64,000 nt of DNA from Thalassospira alkalitolerans (GCF_002115745.1 NZ_JFKB01000016.1:1-64000), one strand, 5' to 3'; shown: positions 47,378-57,150, counted from the first letter of the stretch. Notes: a model not told the origin generated them from the letters alone. Translations and numbers: made by a program.

Positions 47378-48277
47378 ATGCTTGATTACAAACTTTTGCA
47401 GGCCAGTGCCGAGGTGATCCGTCATGGCAGTTTTGAAAAGGCGGCGCGCGATCTGGGGCTGACGCAGTCCGCTATATCCCAGCGGGTCAAGTTGCTGGAA
47501 GACCGGCTGGGTCAGCCGTTGATTATCCGGTCGAAACCGATTGCAGCAACCGATGCTGGCAAGCGGCTTTTGCAGCATTATCAACGGGTCAACCTGCTGG
47601 AACGGGAATTGTATGAGGAATTGCCCGAGTTGCAATCTGGCAGCCATTTCGGGCAGATTGCCATCGCGGTCAATGCCGATAGTCTGGCGACATGGTTTGT
47701 GAATGTGCCCAAACGGTTGTTTGAGGAGTTGGGATTACTGATCGATCTGACGGTCGAGGATGAGGCGTTAAATCACGAGGCACTACAGGCCGGGACGGTG
47801 TTGGGCGCAATCAGTTTGCGGGCCAAGCCGATACAGGGATGCCGGGTGCGGTCCTTGGGCGCGATGCGCTATATCATGGTGGCATCACCGGCGTTTTGTG
47901 ATCGGTATTTTGCCAAGGGGGTGAGTGCCGATACTTTGCGCGCCTGCCCGGCGGTGAATTTTTCACGCCATGATGAATTGCAAAATCAATATTTAAGCCA
48001 GTATTTCGGATTGGCACCGGGCGAGTTTCCGGCCCATACCGTGCCAAGTTCGCAAGGTTTTGTCACTGTGGCCGAGCAGGGGATTGCCTATGCCGTGGTC
48101 GAGGAACATCAGGCTGCAGAAGGGGTGCGGGCTGGACGTTTGGTGCAGCCATGTCCGCATGCGATAGAGCGGCCGCTTTATTGGCATCACTGGAATATGA
48201 AAAGCGGGCTTCTGGCACAGGTCAATGACATCGTTCTGAGCGAAGCGCGCCATTATTTGCCCCAAATCGGGAACTAA
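47378..48277 (+). CDS. argP: LysR-family regulator ArgP (299 aa)
   Basis: Regulator of the ArgP/IciA branch: HTH with HGSFEKAARDLGLTQSAISQ (shown in part; about 16-35) and EDRLGQPLIIRSKP just after, both strongly family-typical. The effector domain senses lysine and arginine in known ArgP and activates argO. ATG 47378 starts the conserved LDYKLLQ. A longer frame from 47351 is not used. The upstream region is filled with tandem repeats. Confidence 0.92.
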   Translation: MLDYKLLQASAEVIRHGSFEKAARDLGLTQSAISQRVKLLEDRLGQPLIIRSKPIAATDAGKRLLQHYQRVNLLERELYEELPELQSGSHFGQIAIAVNADSLATWFVNVPKRLFEELGLLIDLTVEDEALNHEALQAGTVLGAISLRAKPIQGCRVRSLGAMRYIMVASPAFCDRYFAKGVSADTLRACPAVNFSRHDELQNQYLSQYFGLAPGEFPAHTVPSSQGFVTVAEQGIAYAVVEEHQAAEGVRAGRLVQPCPHAIERPLYWHHWNMKSGLLAQVNDIVLSEARHYLPQIGN

Positions 48278-48415
48278 ACGGTTGGGATCGCGTTTAGTTT
48301 CGGGTTTTCCGATATGCGAAAATCAATGGCCTTATTTGACAGGGGGCTCATTCTGCCGCTTACTCACATGATGTTCAGATTACGGACAAATGCCTTTTGG
48401 AAACAGGAAGATTGA

Positions 48416-49705
48416 ATGTCGCATCGCCTTGTTGCCTGTGAACATTGCGATTACCTGCATGTTGAAGACGACATTCCGCCGGGCTTTGTTGCGCGCTGCG
48501 CGCGCTGTGGGGCACCGCTTTATCAGGCGCAAAAAGGGACGGTTGAACGGCCGTTGGCCTTTGCCATTACGGCCCTTGTGCTGTTTCTGATTGCCAATGC
48601 CTTTCCGATCCTGACCTTTGCCATGGAAGGACGGACCGAAAGCAACACCCTGATCAGTGGTGTTGTGACGTTTTGGCAGGAAGGGTTTCCGTTCCTTGCC
48701 TTTATGGTTGCGGTAACATCGATTGTCGCCCCGTTTTTATTGATCGGAGCATATATCTATGTTTTGGCGCCTTTGCGGTTTGGCTTTGCTGTGCCGGGGT
48801 TGCGACCTGTCTGGCGGATATTGTCGGCGGTTCGGCCCTGGTCGATGCTTGATGTTTTCCTGATCGGGCTTTTGGTTGCGCTGACCAAGCTGACCGATTT
48901 TGCCGATGTTCTTGCCGGACCGGCATTTTATGCGGTTTGTGCGTTGATCCCGTCGACATTGCTGATGAGTACGACCCTTGATCCGCGTACTATCTGGCGG
49001 CGGTTAGAGCCGGAAAACCTGCACCATACGACAGTTGAAGAGCTTGAGAAATTACGCCGAGCCAAGGCCGATGGCGGCAAGGTGACGGGGTGGATGACAT
49101 GCGAGACCTGTGCCTTTGTGGCGACGGACCGGGCAGCGGCAGAGCATGGCGGGAAATGCCCACGTTGCGGGACGCATATGCATCATCGCAAGGCCGGAAG
49201 CCTGTCGCGGGCCTTTGCGCTTTTGGTTGCGGCGATGGTGCTTTATATCCCGGCCAATATATTTCCGATTATGACGATCACCTATTTGGGGCGGGCAGAG
49301 TCCGACACGATTGTGTCGGGGGTTGCGGCATTGATGCAATCGGGTGAATGGCCGATTGCCATTGTTGTTTTTACCGCCAGCATTGCGGTTCCGATCATCA
49401 AGATCGTTTTGCTGGGGTGGGTTTACACCGCGACCTGGTTTGGAAAAATCGGGTCGCTTCGCCAGCGGACATCAATCTATCGGATTACCGAATTGATCGG
49501 GCGCTGGTCGATGGTTGATGTGTTTATGGTTTCGATACTGGCGGCATTGGTGAAATTGGGTAACATTGCAACCGTCGCACCGGGTTTCGGGGCAGTGGCA
49601 TTTTGCGCCGTGGTCATATTGACCATGTTGTCGGCAATGGCCTTTGATCCGAGATTGATATGGGACCGGGCGGGCATGCAGAAAGAACAGGGGATGTCAT
49701 CATGA
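48416..49705 (+). CDS. pqiA: paraquat-inducible protein A (429 aa)
   Basis: Inner-membrane subunit of the PqiABC lipid-transport system linking inner and outer membranes. Two repeated halves, each with a zinc ribbon (C8, C11, C28, C31; and CETC/CPRC near 229-253) followed by about four membrane helices. ATG has AGGAAG 6 nt upstream. Its stop overlaps the pqiB start by 4 bp. Two PqiA modules in one chain, as in E. coli, means no second PqiA subunit is needed. Confidence 0.94.
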   Translation: MSHRLVACEHCDYLHVEDDIPPGFVARCARCGAPLYQAQKGTVERPLAFAITALVLFLIANAFPILTFAMEGRTESNTLISGVVTFWQEGFPFLAFMVAVTSIVAPFLLIGAYIYVLAPLRFGFAVPGLRPVWRILSAVRPWSMLDVFLIGLLVALTKLTDFADVLAGPAFYAVCALIPSTLLMSTTLDPRTIWRRLEPENLHHTTVEELEKLRRAKADGGKVTGWMTCETCAFVATDRAAAEHGGKCPRCGTHMHHRKAGSLSRAFALLVAAMVLYIPANIFPIMTITYLGRAESDTIVSGVAALMQSGEWPIAIVVFTASIAVPIIKIVLLGWVYTATWFGKIGSLRQRTSIYRITELIGRWSMVDVFMVSILAALVKLGNIATVAPGFGAVAFCAVVILTMLSAMAFDPRLIWDRAGMQKEQGMSS

Positions 49706-51387
49706 TCGACGACACCAATCGGAATGCCGATCAGGGGCAACCCGGCCGGCCCGACGTGAAAAAAGCGTTTCAGAACCTGCCGATTGTTTGGCTGGTGCCG
49801 ATTGTTGCCCTGATTATTGGCGGGTGGCTTTTATGGCGCGATGCCGCGTCCAAGGGGCCGGAAATCACGGTAACGTTCATGACCGCCGAGGGGTTGACCG
49901 CCGGAAAAACCGCCGTGCGATATCGGGATGTTGATGTCGGGCAGGTTACTTCGATTAATCTGAGCGATGATTTTGAACATGTTGTTCTGACGATGCGGAT
50001 GAATGCCGATTTTGATCCTTATCTGACCGATAAGACGAAATTCTGGGTCGTGCGCCCACGTGTTTCGGCACAGGGGATATCGGGGCTTCAGACCATTGTT
50101 TCGGGCGCCTATATCGAAGTTGTGCCCGACAAAATGGGCAAAAAGGCGCGTAAATTCGCCGGATCGGAAGAACCGGAATATGTGCCCGATGGATCAGACG
50201 GGACACGGTTTATCCTGATGGCCGACGAACTTGGGTCGGTTGCGGTCGGAACGCCGGTTTTGCTGCGCGGGGTCGAGGTTGGCGAGGTTCTTGATACCAA
50301 TCTGGATATGGCGGCCGAAAGGGTTTCAATCCCGATTTATGTGCGCAAACCGTTTGATGTTCTGGTGAAAAAGGATACGCGGTTCTGGAATTCCAGCGGC
50401 ATCAGTCTTGATCTGAGTGCCGAAGGGGTTTCGGTCCGTGCGCAATCGGTGCGGTCGGTTTTGGCCGGCGGGATTAATTTCTATACGCCGGAAGAAAGCC
50501 TGCAATCTGAAACAGCGAAATCCGATACGCTGTTCCGTCTGCATGACAATCGCAAGCAGGCGGAAATACTGGCGCATGGCATTACACAGAAATTCGTGCT
50601 GTATTTTGATTCATCCGTGCGCGGTCTGTCGCCCGGCGCACCAGTTGAATTTAATGGTATTCGGGTTGGAACGGTCAATAGCGTCAATCTGGAATATGTC
50701 ATTGCCAATCAATCCTTCCGCGTGCCGGTCGAAGTGACACTGGAACCTGAACGGGTGCAGATGGTGGGTGGAAATGATGCAGATGGTGATGAATATGACC
50801 GGATTATGGGAACGCTGGTGGATCGCGGGATGCGGGCGCGCCTGAAAACCGGGAGCTTTATCACCGGTCAGTTGTTTGTTGATCTTGGCATGTATCCGGT
50901 GACACCGCCGCGCTATCTGGGCGATGAAAAGGGCAAGATCCCAGAGTTGCCGACCCTGCCGCAGAAGATTGACGAAATCAGCAATTCGTTGACGTCGCTT
51001 TTGGAAAAGGTCGAGACATTCCCGATTGAGGAAATCGGCATTCGGTTGCTTGGTACGGTCGAGGGGATGGAAAATATCGTGACATCGCCCGCGATTACCG
51101 AAGGCATGAACAGCCTGAAACAGGCCGCCGCCGGGGTTAGCCAGCTTGTCACCAATCTGGATACCAGCGTGTTGCCTGCAACGCAAAATGCGCTTGAGGC
51201 CGCGCAGGCGGCATTGGGCGGGGTGCGTGATGTGACATCGCCCAATTCGCCGATCCGCTATAATTTCGAGGAAACCCTGAAAGAACTGTCGGCAGCGGCG
51301 CGGTCGTTGCGGGATCTGGCAGATTTCCTTGAACAAAACCCGAATGCCCTGATTCTGGGTAAGCCGGGCCGCCGGGAGGAAGAATGA
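49702..51387 (+). CDS. pqiB: MCE-domain protein PqiB (561 aa)
   Basis: Periplasm-spanning MCE protein anchored by one N-terminal helix (about 27-46) and carrying three MlaD/MCE domains, beginning with GPEITVTFMTAEGLTAGKT. In E. coli PqiB forms stacked hexameric rings with a long needle-like tunnel for lipids; the C-terminal helical region here (about 440-540) would form the needle. ATG overlaps the pqiA stop, and the gene overlaps pqiC by 4 bp. Confidence 0.94.
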   Translation: MIDDTNRNADQGQPGRPDVKKAFQNLPIVWLVPIVALIIGGWLLWRDAASKGPEITVTFMTAEGLTAGKTAVRYRDVDVGQVTSINLSDDFEHVVLTMRMNADFDPYLTDKTKFWVVRPRVSAQGISGLQTIVSGAYIEVVPDKMGKKARKFAGSEEPEYVPDGSDGTRFILMADELGSVAVGTPVLLRGVEVGEVLDTNLDMAAERVSIPIYVRKPFDVLVKKDTRFWNSSGISLDLSAEGVSVRAQSVRSVLAGGINFYTPEESLQSETAKSDTLFRLHDNRKQAEILAHGITQKFVLYFDSSVRGLSPGAPVEFNGIRVGTVNSVNLEYVIANQSFRVPVEVTLEPERVQMVGGNDADGDEYDRIMGTLVDRGMRARLKTGSFITGQLFVDLGMYPVTPPRYLGDEKGKIPELPTLPQKIDEISNSLTSLLEKVETFPIEEIGIRLLGTVEGMENIVTSPAITEGMNSLKQAAAGVSQLVTNLDTSVLPATQNALEAAQAALGGVRDVTSPNSPIRYNFEETLKELSAAARSLRDLADFLEQNPNALILGKPGRREEE

Positions 51388-52004
51388 TGCAGATAATGCA
51401 GATAACGCAGGTAGCAAGGATCAGAAACCGGTTGGCCGGTATTGTTCTGGCGCTATCGGTCGGGGGGCTTGGGGCATGCAGTGCCCCGGTTCAGGAACGC
51501 TATTTTATGTTGTCGCCAGATGAGGTGAATGCGCCATCAGAAGCCACAACCGGGGCGGCGGTGATGGGAATTGGGCCGATTGCCATTCCCAGTCATCTGG
51601 ACCGGACCCAACTTGTGACGCGCAGCAGCGACAACCGGTTGATCATCAATCAGTTTGATCGCTGGGCCGAGCCATTGGATGAAAACATTCAGCGGGTGTT
51701 GATCGAAAATCTGGATCGCCGCCTTCATCCGCAACGGATCGAAACATTTCCGTGGAATTCACGCGACGGGGTTGTCTGGCAGGTGGTGGTTGATTTTGGC
51801 CAGTTTGAACGTCAGCCCGATGGGTCGGTGGGCATGGCCGCGCGTTGGAAAATCGTAAATTTTGCAAGCGGTGAAATTGTCGTATCCGAACGATTTTCCG
51901 ATACGATTATTCCGCGTGACACCACGACCGAAGCAACCGTTGCGGCAATGAGCATCCTTCTTGGTCGATTAAGTGATTCGATTTCAGCGGCCTATCGCAG
52001 ATAA
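51384..52004 (+). CDS. pqiC: PqiC-like lipoprotein (ABC_trans_aux family) (206 aa)
   Basis: Outer-membrane lipoprotein that receives the PqiB needle. Signal peptide with the lipobox GLGAC (lipid cysteine C32), then YFMLSP at the mature N-terminus, typical for ABC_trans_aux proteins. IGPIAIPSHLDRTQLVTR matches the conserved core. Overlap with pqiB completes a three-gene operon. Confidence 0.92.
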   Translation: MMQIMQITQVARIRNRLAGIVLALSVGGLGACSAPVQERYFMLSPDEVNAPSEATTGAAVMGIGPIAIPSHLDRTQLVTRSSDNRLIINQFDRWAEPLDENIQRVLIENLDRRLHPQRIETFPWNSRDGVVWQVVVDFGQFERQPDGSVGMAARWKIVNFASGEIVVSERFSDTIIPRDTTTEATVAAMSILLGRLSDSISAAYRR

Positions 52005-52258
52005 TTTTGCCCGGATGTGATTTTGCCGGGGCGTGGTTTTGCACCGCCTGTAATCGGGGAATAAAGGGTGTTTGCAGTGCGCGGGAAGCCGTGAATTTGC
52101 AGATCTTTTTAAAAGTTATCGATCAGTCTATTGTTTTTACAATCACAATGGGCTTATAAAGATATTCAAATATAAAAAAAAACTTGGGACACGCGCCTGA
52201 CTGAATAAGGGCATGTAAATGCCGCCCCAAACAGGAAGTTAGGGAGCCAGTGCGCGTT

Positions 52259-53947
52259 ATGTCGGATACGACATTTGAAATACGAGTCCAGCGAGGGGAT
52301 CGCTGGATTATTCATTCGACCTTTGATGTCGAAAAAGAGGCGGTCAACGAAGCCGAGAAGGTTTTAAAGACCAAGGTCTCAGCCGTTAGGGTTGTTCGCG
52401 ATTGGGAACGCGCCGACGGCAGGCATATTGAAAAGGTTATCCTTGAAAAAGAGGGTGCAGGCGAAGACGACGAAAAAGATGTTCGTGTCTCGGCCATTGA
52501 TGATGCGCCTTTGTGCGCGTCCGATAACGATCTTTTGGGATCGGAAAGTCGGGCGACCATCAACCGTCTCTTGCGCAAATATTTCGAACAGGAAATTCTG
52601 ACTCCTTGCGAGGTAATGTATAATTACCAGAACCTGCGCAAGTTGATGTTCCATGACACCTTGATGCCGACGGCGGTCGACAAGGTGGCGGGCATTCATG
52701 CCAAGGCCACCGAAGGCGACCATATCGAGGCCATGAACAAACTGCATGGCGCGATTGAGCAGCTTTCGGCGCGGGCGCGTGAAGTTGAAAAAGTCGATCT
52801 GCCGGCATTCGAAGACGCGACGATTTCCGAAGTGCGCGACGAAATTCGCCGTCTTAACCTTGCCGAAGATACCGATTTCCTGACCATGGTTGCGCTGACA
52901 CGGGTTTTGTCATCGAGCCGCAACTGGGTTGGCAAGCTTGATCTGGCGCTTAAGGTCAAGGGCGATGAAAAAGACGAGGCCGCCCGCAAGCTTTTGGATG
53001 ATGTGATTGCCGATATCCTGGGATCGCCGGTGGCGTTGAAGGAATTATTGGGCAGTTCGCGCAGTTTCGGCGATGCCGTGATCCTGCATATTGATCTGGC
53101 GCTGGGACGCGCACAGGGCAATCGCGGGGCGGCCGATGATATCCTTGAATTGCTTAATCCGCTGTTTGGTTCCGGTCTTTTGGCGACGTCGCAGAACGCG
53201 CTTTTTGACTATATTGTCCGCGAAATCAGAAGTCCCAACAATCTGACCCGTCATGAAGGTGATCCTGATCCGCTGGTCGGTATTTTGGATCGTTTGATCA
53301 GTGACAAGGGCGTTGTTTACGGCACGCCGATGGTATCAGCCCTTGCCGAACGTGGGGCACGGCTTCGCAATGTTGGCGGACCACGTGCGATGATCGAAGG
53401 GATTGCGGAAATCAACAGTCGCCTGACACCCAACTGGCGCAAACTGGCGTGGTTGTTAGCCGCAAGCAATTCAGAGATTGCCGAAGAATTCGAAGACGAA
53501 TTGTTCGAGATGTTGATTGATACCGTCAAGGACATGCGGGCATTGCGCGCGTTCTGTGATGCGGATGCCAAGCCCCGTGACAAGATGGTGACTGTTACCT
53601 TGATGAATGATGCCATTCAGTCGTCGAATTTGACCGACGCGCAGAAGCAGCGTGTTGGCGAAAAGCTTGATGAAGGTCTGATGCAATATCTGGTGCGGGA
53701 AAAAGTGATCGAACGGATTGATAATCCGGCGCTTCATTTGCGCAAACGCGCCTATATGCTTGTGCAATTTTGTTCGAGCGGTGTTTTGATTGAAGGCAAA
53801 TCGGCATCAATGGCGCGAAAGCGCGTGGTTGGATATTTGAAGCAGCCAAACTTTACCGACAAGCTGGTCGATGACATCAAGGATATGACGGCCAAGGAAG
53901 GCACGATTCGTGACTTCTATGCCCTGTTACAGCGAAGCGGGTTCTAG
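52259..53947 (+). CDS. uncharacterised helical protein (562 aa)
   Basis: I do not recognise this protein. It has no signal peptide, membrane helix or nucleotide-binding motif, so it should be cytoplasmic. Residues 1-60 look like a small alpha/beta domain (TFEIRVQRGDRWIIHSTF, a KVSAVRVVRDW strand). An acidic linker EDDEKD follows, then mostly helices with regular heptad-like leucines through to the end. Codon use resembles its neighbours. Start is ATG 52259, or GTG 52250 next to AGGGAG. It follows pqiC after about 250 bp, probably as its own unit. Confidence 0.8.
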   Translation: MSDTTFEIRVQRGDRWIIHSTFDVEKEAVNEAEKVLKTKVSAVRVVRDWERADGRHIEKVILEKEGAGEDDEKDVRVSAIDDAPLCASDNDLLGSESRATINRLLRKYFEQEILTPCEVMYNYQNLRKLMFHDTLMPTAVDKVAGIHAKATEGDHIEAMNKLHGAIEQLSARAREVEKVDLPAFEDATISEVRDEIRRLNLAEDTDFLTMVALTRVLSSSRNWVGKLDLALKVKGDEKDEAARKLLDDVIADILGSPVALKELLGSSRSFGDAVILHIDLALGRAQGNRGAADDILELLNPLFGSGLLATSQNALFDYIVREIRSPNNLTRHEGDPDPLVGILDRLISDKGVVYGTPMVSALAERGARLRNVGGPRAMIEGIAEINSRLTPNWRKLAWLLAASNSEIAEEFEDELFEMLIDTVKDMRALRAFCDADAKPRDKMVTVTLMNDAIQSSNLTDAQKQRVGEKLDEGLMQYLVREKVIERIDNPALHLRKRAYMLVQFCSSGVLIEGKSASMARKRVVGYLKQPNFTDKLVDDIKDMTAKEGTIRDFYALLQRSGF

Positions 53948-54022
53948 CTCCGACCCCTTTTCTTGGGGGTTGAGCTTTGGCCCATTGTTGTGGGGTGCGT
54001 GGTATATTGAACCGCGCAAAAT

Positions 54023-54074
54023 AACACCCTTGCGAATCTTGCCAAACATGATTTGGCAAGATTCGTGGGGTGTT
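54023..54074. other. long near-perfect hairpin upstream of the GlxA-type gene
   Basis: A perfect 14-bp inverted repeat, CGAATCTTGCCAAA (54033-54046) and TTTGGCAAGATTCG (54052-54065), loop CATGA, extended by AACACCC/GGGTGTT after a small internal loop. There is no real T-run. It may end the upstream transcript, serve as an operator for the downstream regulator, or be a small mobile-element relic. Confidence 0.75.
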
Positions 54075-54133
54075 TGTCATTGTTGCCATCACCACCTTCG
54101 GGCATGCTGGTTTTCCTGAAACAAGGAAACGCC

Positions 54134-55165
54134 ATGCCAGATTGCATTACCCCGTCCCGCATAATTGCCTGCTTTGCCTTTGACGATGTCATGAGCCTTG
54201 ACGTTGTCGGGCCGTTACAGGTTTTTGCCTCGGCCAATGGCGAGCTTGAACGACAGGGGCGTGCGCGAGGCTATGAGGTTTTGATCATTGCCGATGCCGC
54301 CGGGCCGGTGCCGACTTCCGGCGGGTTCAAGCTTTATGCCGATCTGGGGTGGCGTGATCTTGAGCTGAACACGGTCGATACCATCCTGATTGCCGGGGGG
54401 GATGGCATAAACCGGGTGCGTCAGCGCTCCGATATCCTTGAATGGCTAAAACAGGCCGAGGGTAAGCTTGCGCGATTGGGATCGGTTTGTTCCGGGGCGC
54501 TTGTTCTGGCCGAGGCCGGGTTGCTTGACGGCAAGATGGCAACAACGCATTGGTCGCGCTGTGATGAAATGCGCCAACAGTTTCCGGCTGTTCAGGTGAT
54601 CGAGGATCGGTTGCACAGTTATGACGCGCAAGGGTTGGATGGCGATCCGCATATCTTTACATCCGCCGGGGTGACGGCGGGGATTGATCTGGCGCTGGCG
54701 CTGGTGGAGGCCGATCAGGGACGGGCAATTGCACTGGCCGTGGCGCGGCGGTTGGTGATGTTTTTGAAACGGCCGGGCGGGCAGGCACAATTTTCGGCCT
54801 ATCTGACACCTGCCATCGGGGGCACCGCACAGCTTGCCGGGTTGCTGGAATGGATTCCGGGCAATCTCGATGGGGATTTGTCGCTTGAGGCATTATCGGC
54901 ACGGGCGGCGATGTCAGCCCGGACTTTTTCACGTGTTTTTACCCGCGACCTTGGCATGACTCCGGCGCGCTATGTTGAGCGGGTCCGGATTGAAGCGGCA
55001 AGGGCGCTTTTGCAAGATGACGCGATGAGTGTTACCCGCGTTGCGAGGTTGTGTGGCTTTGGCCATCCTGAAACCCTGCGCCGGGCGTTTCAGCGCCATT
55101 TATCGATCAGCCCCCAGGAATATGCCGATCGTTTCGGGCGTAAACCCGATGTCGTCGCGGTGTAA
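54134..55165 (+). CDS. GlxA-family AraC-type transcriptional regulator (343 aa)
   Basis: N-terminal DJ-1/PfpI-like domain (about 1-200) with the elbow GSVCSGALVLAEAG, and a C-terminal AraC DNA-binding domain (about 245-340) with two HTH motifs, AMSARTFSRVFTRDLGMTPA (part) and VARLCGFGHPETLRRAF. ATG 54134 has AAGGA 6-7 nt upstream. This family often controls amine or quaternary-ammonium metabolism. The adjacent MFS gene is a plausible target. Confidence 0.9.
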   Translation: MPDCITPSRIIACFAFDDVMSLDVVGPLQVFASANGELERQGRARGYEVLIIADAAGPVPTSGGFKLYADLGWRDLELNTVDTILIAGGDGINRVRQRSDILEWLKQAEGKLARLGSVCSGALVLAEAGLLDGKMATTHWSRCDEMRQQFPAVQVIEDRLHSYDAQGLDGDPHIFTSAGVTAGIDLALALVEADQGRAIALAVARRLVMFLKRPGGQAQFSAYLTPAIGGTAQLAGLLEWIPGNLDGDLSLEALSARAAMSARTFSRVFTRDLGMTPARYVERVRIEAARALLQDDAMSVTRVARLCGFGHPETLRRAFQRHLSISPQEYADRFGRKPDVVAV

Positions 55166-55218
55166 GCGCGCGACGAAGATATTTTCATAACAGACTGTTT
55201 TTATTGGAGTTGGCAACA

Positions 55219-56394
55219 ATGTTGTTACTGACAAATGGATCGGTGCGTCTGCTATTTATTGCCCAGGCGCTTTATTGGTCCTGTTCGCTGATCGGGATTA
55301 CCCTGACATCGCTTGTCGGGCTTGATTTGGCACCGCTACCCGAATTGGCGACCCTGCCATTGGCCTTGCTGTTGGTGGGGAATTTGGCCTGTGTGCATCC
55401 ATTGGCCATGATCATGTCCCGCCGGGGCCGTCGGACCGGACTGTTTTTGGGCGCGGTATCGGGCGTGATCGGCGGATTGATTGTGGCGGCGGGGGTTTAT
55501 CAGGCGCAATTCATTTTGGTATGTGTTGGGACATTGCTGATTGGCGGGTATCAGGCATCGGCGATGTATTATCGCTATGCCGCGCTTGAGGCGGTTGAAG
55601 ACGGGCAAAAAGGCCGGGCGGCGGCGCTTGTTGTTGGTGGCGGGGTGCTGGCCGCCTTGATTGCGCCGGAAATCGCCAGTCAGACACGCGATATGGTCGC
55701 GATCCCGTTTGTTGGTTCTTATCTGGCGCTGGCGGGGCTTGCGATGGTGGCGGTGATCATCATGGCGATGTTGCGTGATGGCGGTGTGCCGGTCAAAACC
55801 CGTGCTGGTGGCGCGGTGTTGCTTGACCTGTTGCGTCGGCCCCGGTTGCGCGGGGCGATTGCGGTGAGTGCCGCCGGACACGGGATTATGATCCTTGTCA
55901 TGACGGCAACACCCTTGGCGATGAAATTCTGTGGGTTTGATTTCGACACTGCGGCGAATGTTATCCGCTGGCACATTATCGGTATGTTTTTACCGGCCTT
56001 TGTTGCCGGGCCGATGATTGACCGGTTTGGGCCGCGCCTTATGGCGGTGATCGGGGCAGGGGCATTGGTTCTCAGTGTTGGCTTTGCTGTTTCCGGGATC
56101 AGTTTTTCGGCGTTTCTGATCAGTTCGTTTTTATTGGGGATCGGTTGGAACCTGATGTTGTTGGCGGGAACTGCACTTTTGGGCGAGGGGCATGACGCAT
56201 CGGAACGCGGGCACGCACAAAGTTTGATGGAACTTGGCAATGGCATTACCGGCACGGTGGCTTCTTTGGCATCGGGGGCGCTGATTGCCGGGGCAGGATG
56301 GAATGTGATTAATTTCGGGGTTTTACCGGTATTGATTATCGCGATTGTGATGATGTGGGTCGGCACGCGCCATCGCGTTACACAGGAAGCTTGA
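55219..56394 (+). CDS. MFS transporter (391 aa)
   Basis: Polytopic inner-membrane MFS protein with 10-12 helices and the short basic loop SRRGRRTG after helix 2. ATG 55219 has GGAG 9 nt upstream. The frame could extend to TTG 55204. It is 53 bp after the GlxA-type regulator and reads the same way, so it may be controlled by it. The substrate is not known. Confidence 0.84.
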   Translation: MLLLTNGSVRLLFIAQALYWSCSLIGITLTSLVGLDLAPLPELATLPLALLLVGNLACVHPLAMIMSRRGRRTGLFLGAVSGVIGGLIVAAGVYQAQFILVCVGTLLIGGYQASAMYYRYAALEAVEDGQKGRAAALVVGGGVLAALIAPEIASQTRDMVAIPFVGSYLALAGLAMVAVIIMAMLRDGGVPVKTRAGGAVLLDLLRRPRLRGAIAVSAAGHGIMILVMTATPLAMKFCGFDFDTAANVIRWHIIGMFLPAFVAGPMIDRFGPRLMAVIGAGALVLSVGFAVSGISFSAFLISSFLLGIGWNLMLLAGTALLGEGHDASERGHAQSLMELGNGITGTVASLASGALIAGAGWNVINFGVLPVLIIAIVMMWVGTRHRVTQEA

Positions 56395-56417
56395 AAAAGC
56401 CGGAAGGCAATGAAAGA

Positions 56418-56443
56418 AACCGCCGGTCAACAGACCGGCGGTT
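56418..56443 (+). terminator. hairpin after the MFS gene
   Basis: A perfect 11-bp stem, AACCGCCGGTC and GACCGGCGGTT, with an AACA tetraloop, 24 bp after the stop. There is no T-run, so it may stop transcription only weakly or protect the mRNA end. Confidence 0.5.
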
Positions 56444-56536
56444 CGAGTTGCAGGGCGAACGGGGAGTTCCGCCCCGGCGCGATCTCCTGCCACGGGGGAT
56501 ATGGCCGGGGTTTTCCCCCGCCGGTATCCAGGCAAT

Positions 56537-56561
56537 AAAAAACCGGCCCTTTAGGCCGGTT
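56537..56561 (-). terminator. intrinsic terminator overlapping the small gene's stop codon
   Basis: Stem AACCGGCC/GGCCGGTT (56541-56548 and 56554-56561), 5-nt loop, followed on the minus strand by a T-run. The stop codon of the gene at 56551-56772 lies in the loop and arm. Confidence 0.8.
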
Positions 56562-56772
56562 GTGTATTTAGGGACGGACTGTGTGCCGCGACAAATTCTT
56601 TGATCTTTTGCAGGACAAAATCGCGGGATGAATTTTCACGGGTGCGAAACAGAACTTCGCGGTCATGAATGACAAGGCCAAGATAAACCGGATCTTGCTG
56701 GTCTTCCTTGGAGAGTTTCAACGCTCGAAGGGTGTGACCAAGGTCATCCGTGCTCTGATAAACGGTACGCAT
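56551..56772 (-). CDS. small uncharacterised protein (73 aa)
   Basis: Short hydrophilic protein, no membrane helix or signal. It has a mixed alpha/beta pattern (VYLGLVIHDREVLFRTR as a strand pair) and ends NTQPA inside its own terminator hairpin, which supports it being a real gene. The ribosome site is weak. I do not recognise a family. It is convergent with the MFS gene. Confidence 0.65.
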   Translation of the reverse strand: MRTVYQSTDDLGHTLRALKLSKEDQQDPVYLGLVIHDREVLFRTRENSSRDFVLQKIKEFVAAHSPSLNTQPA

Positions 56773-57051
56773 GATGCTTTAACCTGCTTTCAGTCCTAAA
56801 CGGGAAAAAGAAGCTTACAGTGTTCTTATGACAGCCAAGTTTTTCGCTGCGATGACAGCATTATGATGGTTTGAAGACTCTTTTGATCCTCAACCGTAAA
56901 AGGCAATGACAAAGCGGTTCAAAACGCTGGTGGTTTCATGTGCCGGGTTTGATAAAAAGAAAACAACCAAATCGCCCGTTTCGAGCATTGACATGAACCG
57001 AGGCGATGTTTAAGAAAGGCGTCGTTCCGCACGGAACACCAAAGAGATAGA

Positions 57052-57144
57052 GGGCAAGTGGCCGAGTGGCTGAAGGCGCTCCCCTGCTAAGGGAGTATAG
57101 GGTCAAAAGCCCTATCGAGGGTTCGAATCCCTCCTTGCCCGCCA
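57052..57144 (+). tRNA. tRNA-Ser(GCU)
   Basis: Acceptor arms GGGCAAG and CTTGCCC pair fully, discriminator G, encoded CCA (57142-57144). The anticodon loop CTGCTAA has GCT at 57086-57088, reading AGC/AGU serine codons. A long variable arm (GTATAGGGTCAAAAGCCCTATC region) and the T-loop GTTCGAATC mark it as a class II tRNA. Confidence 0.97.
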
Positions 57145-57150
57145 TTGATC

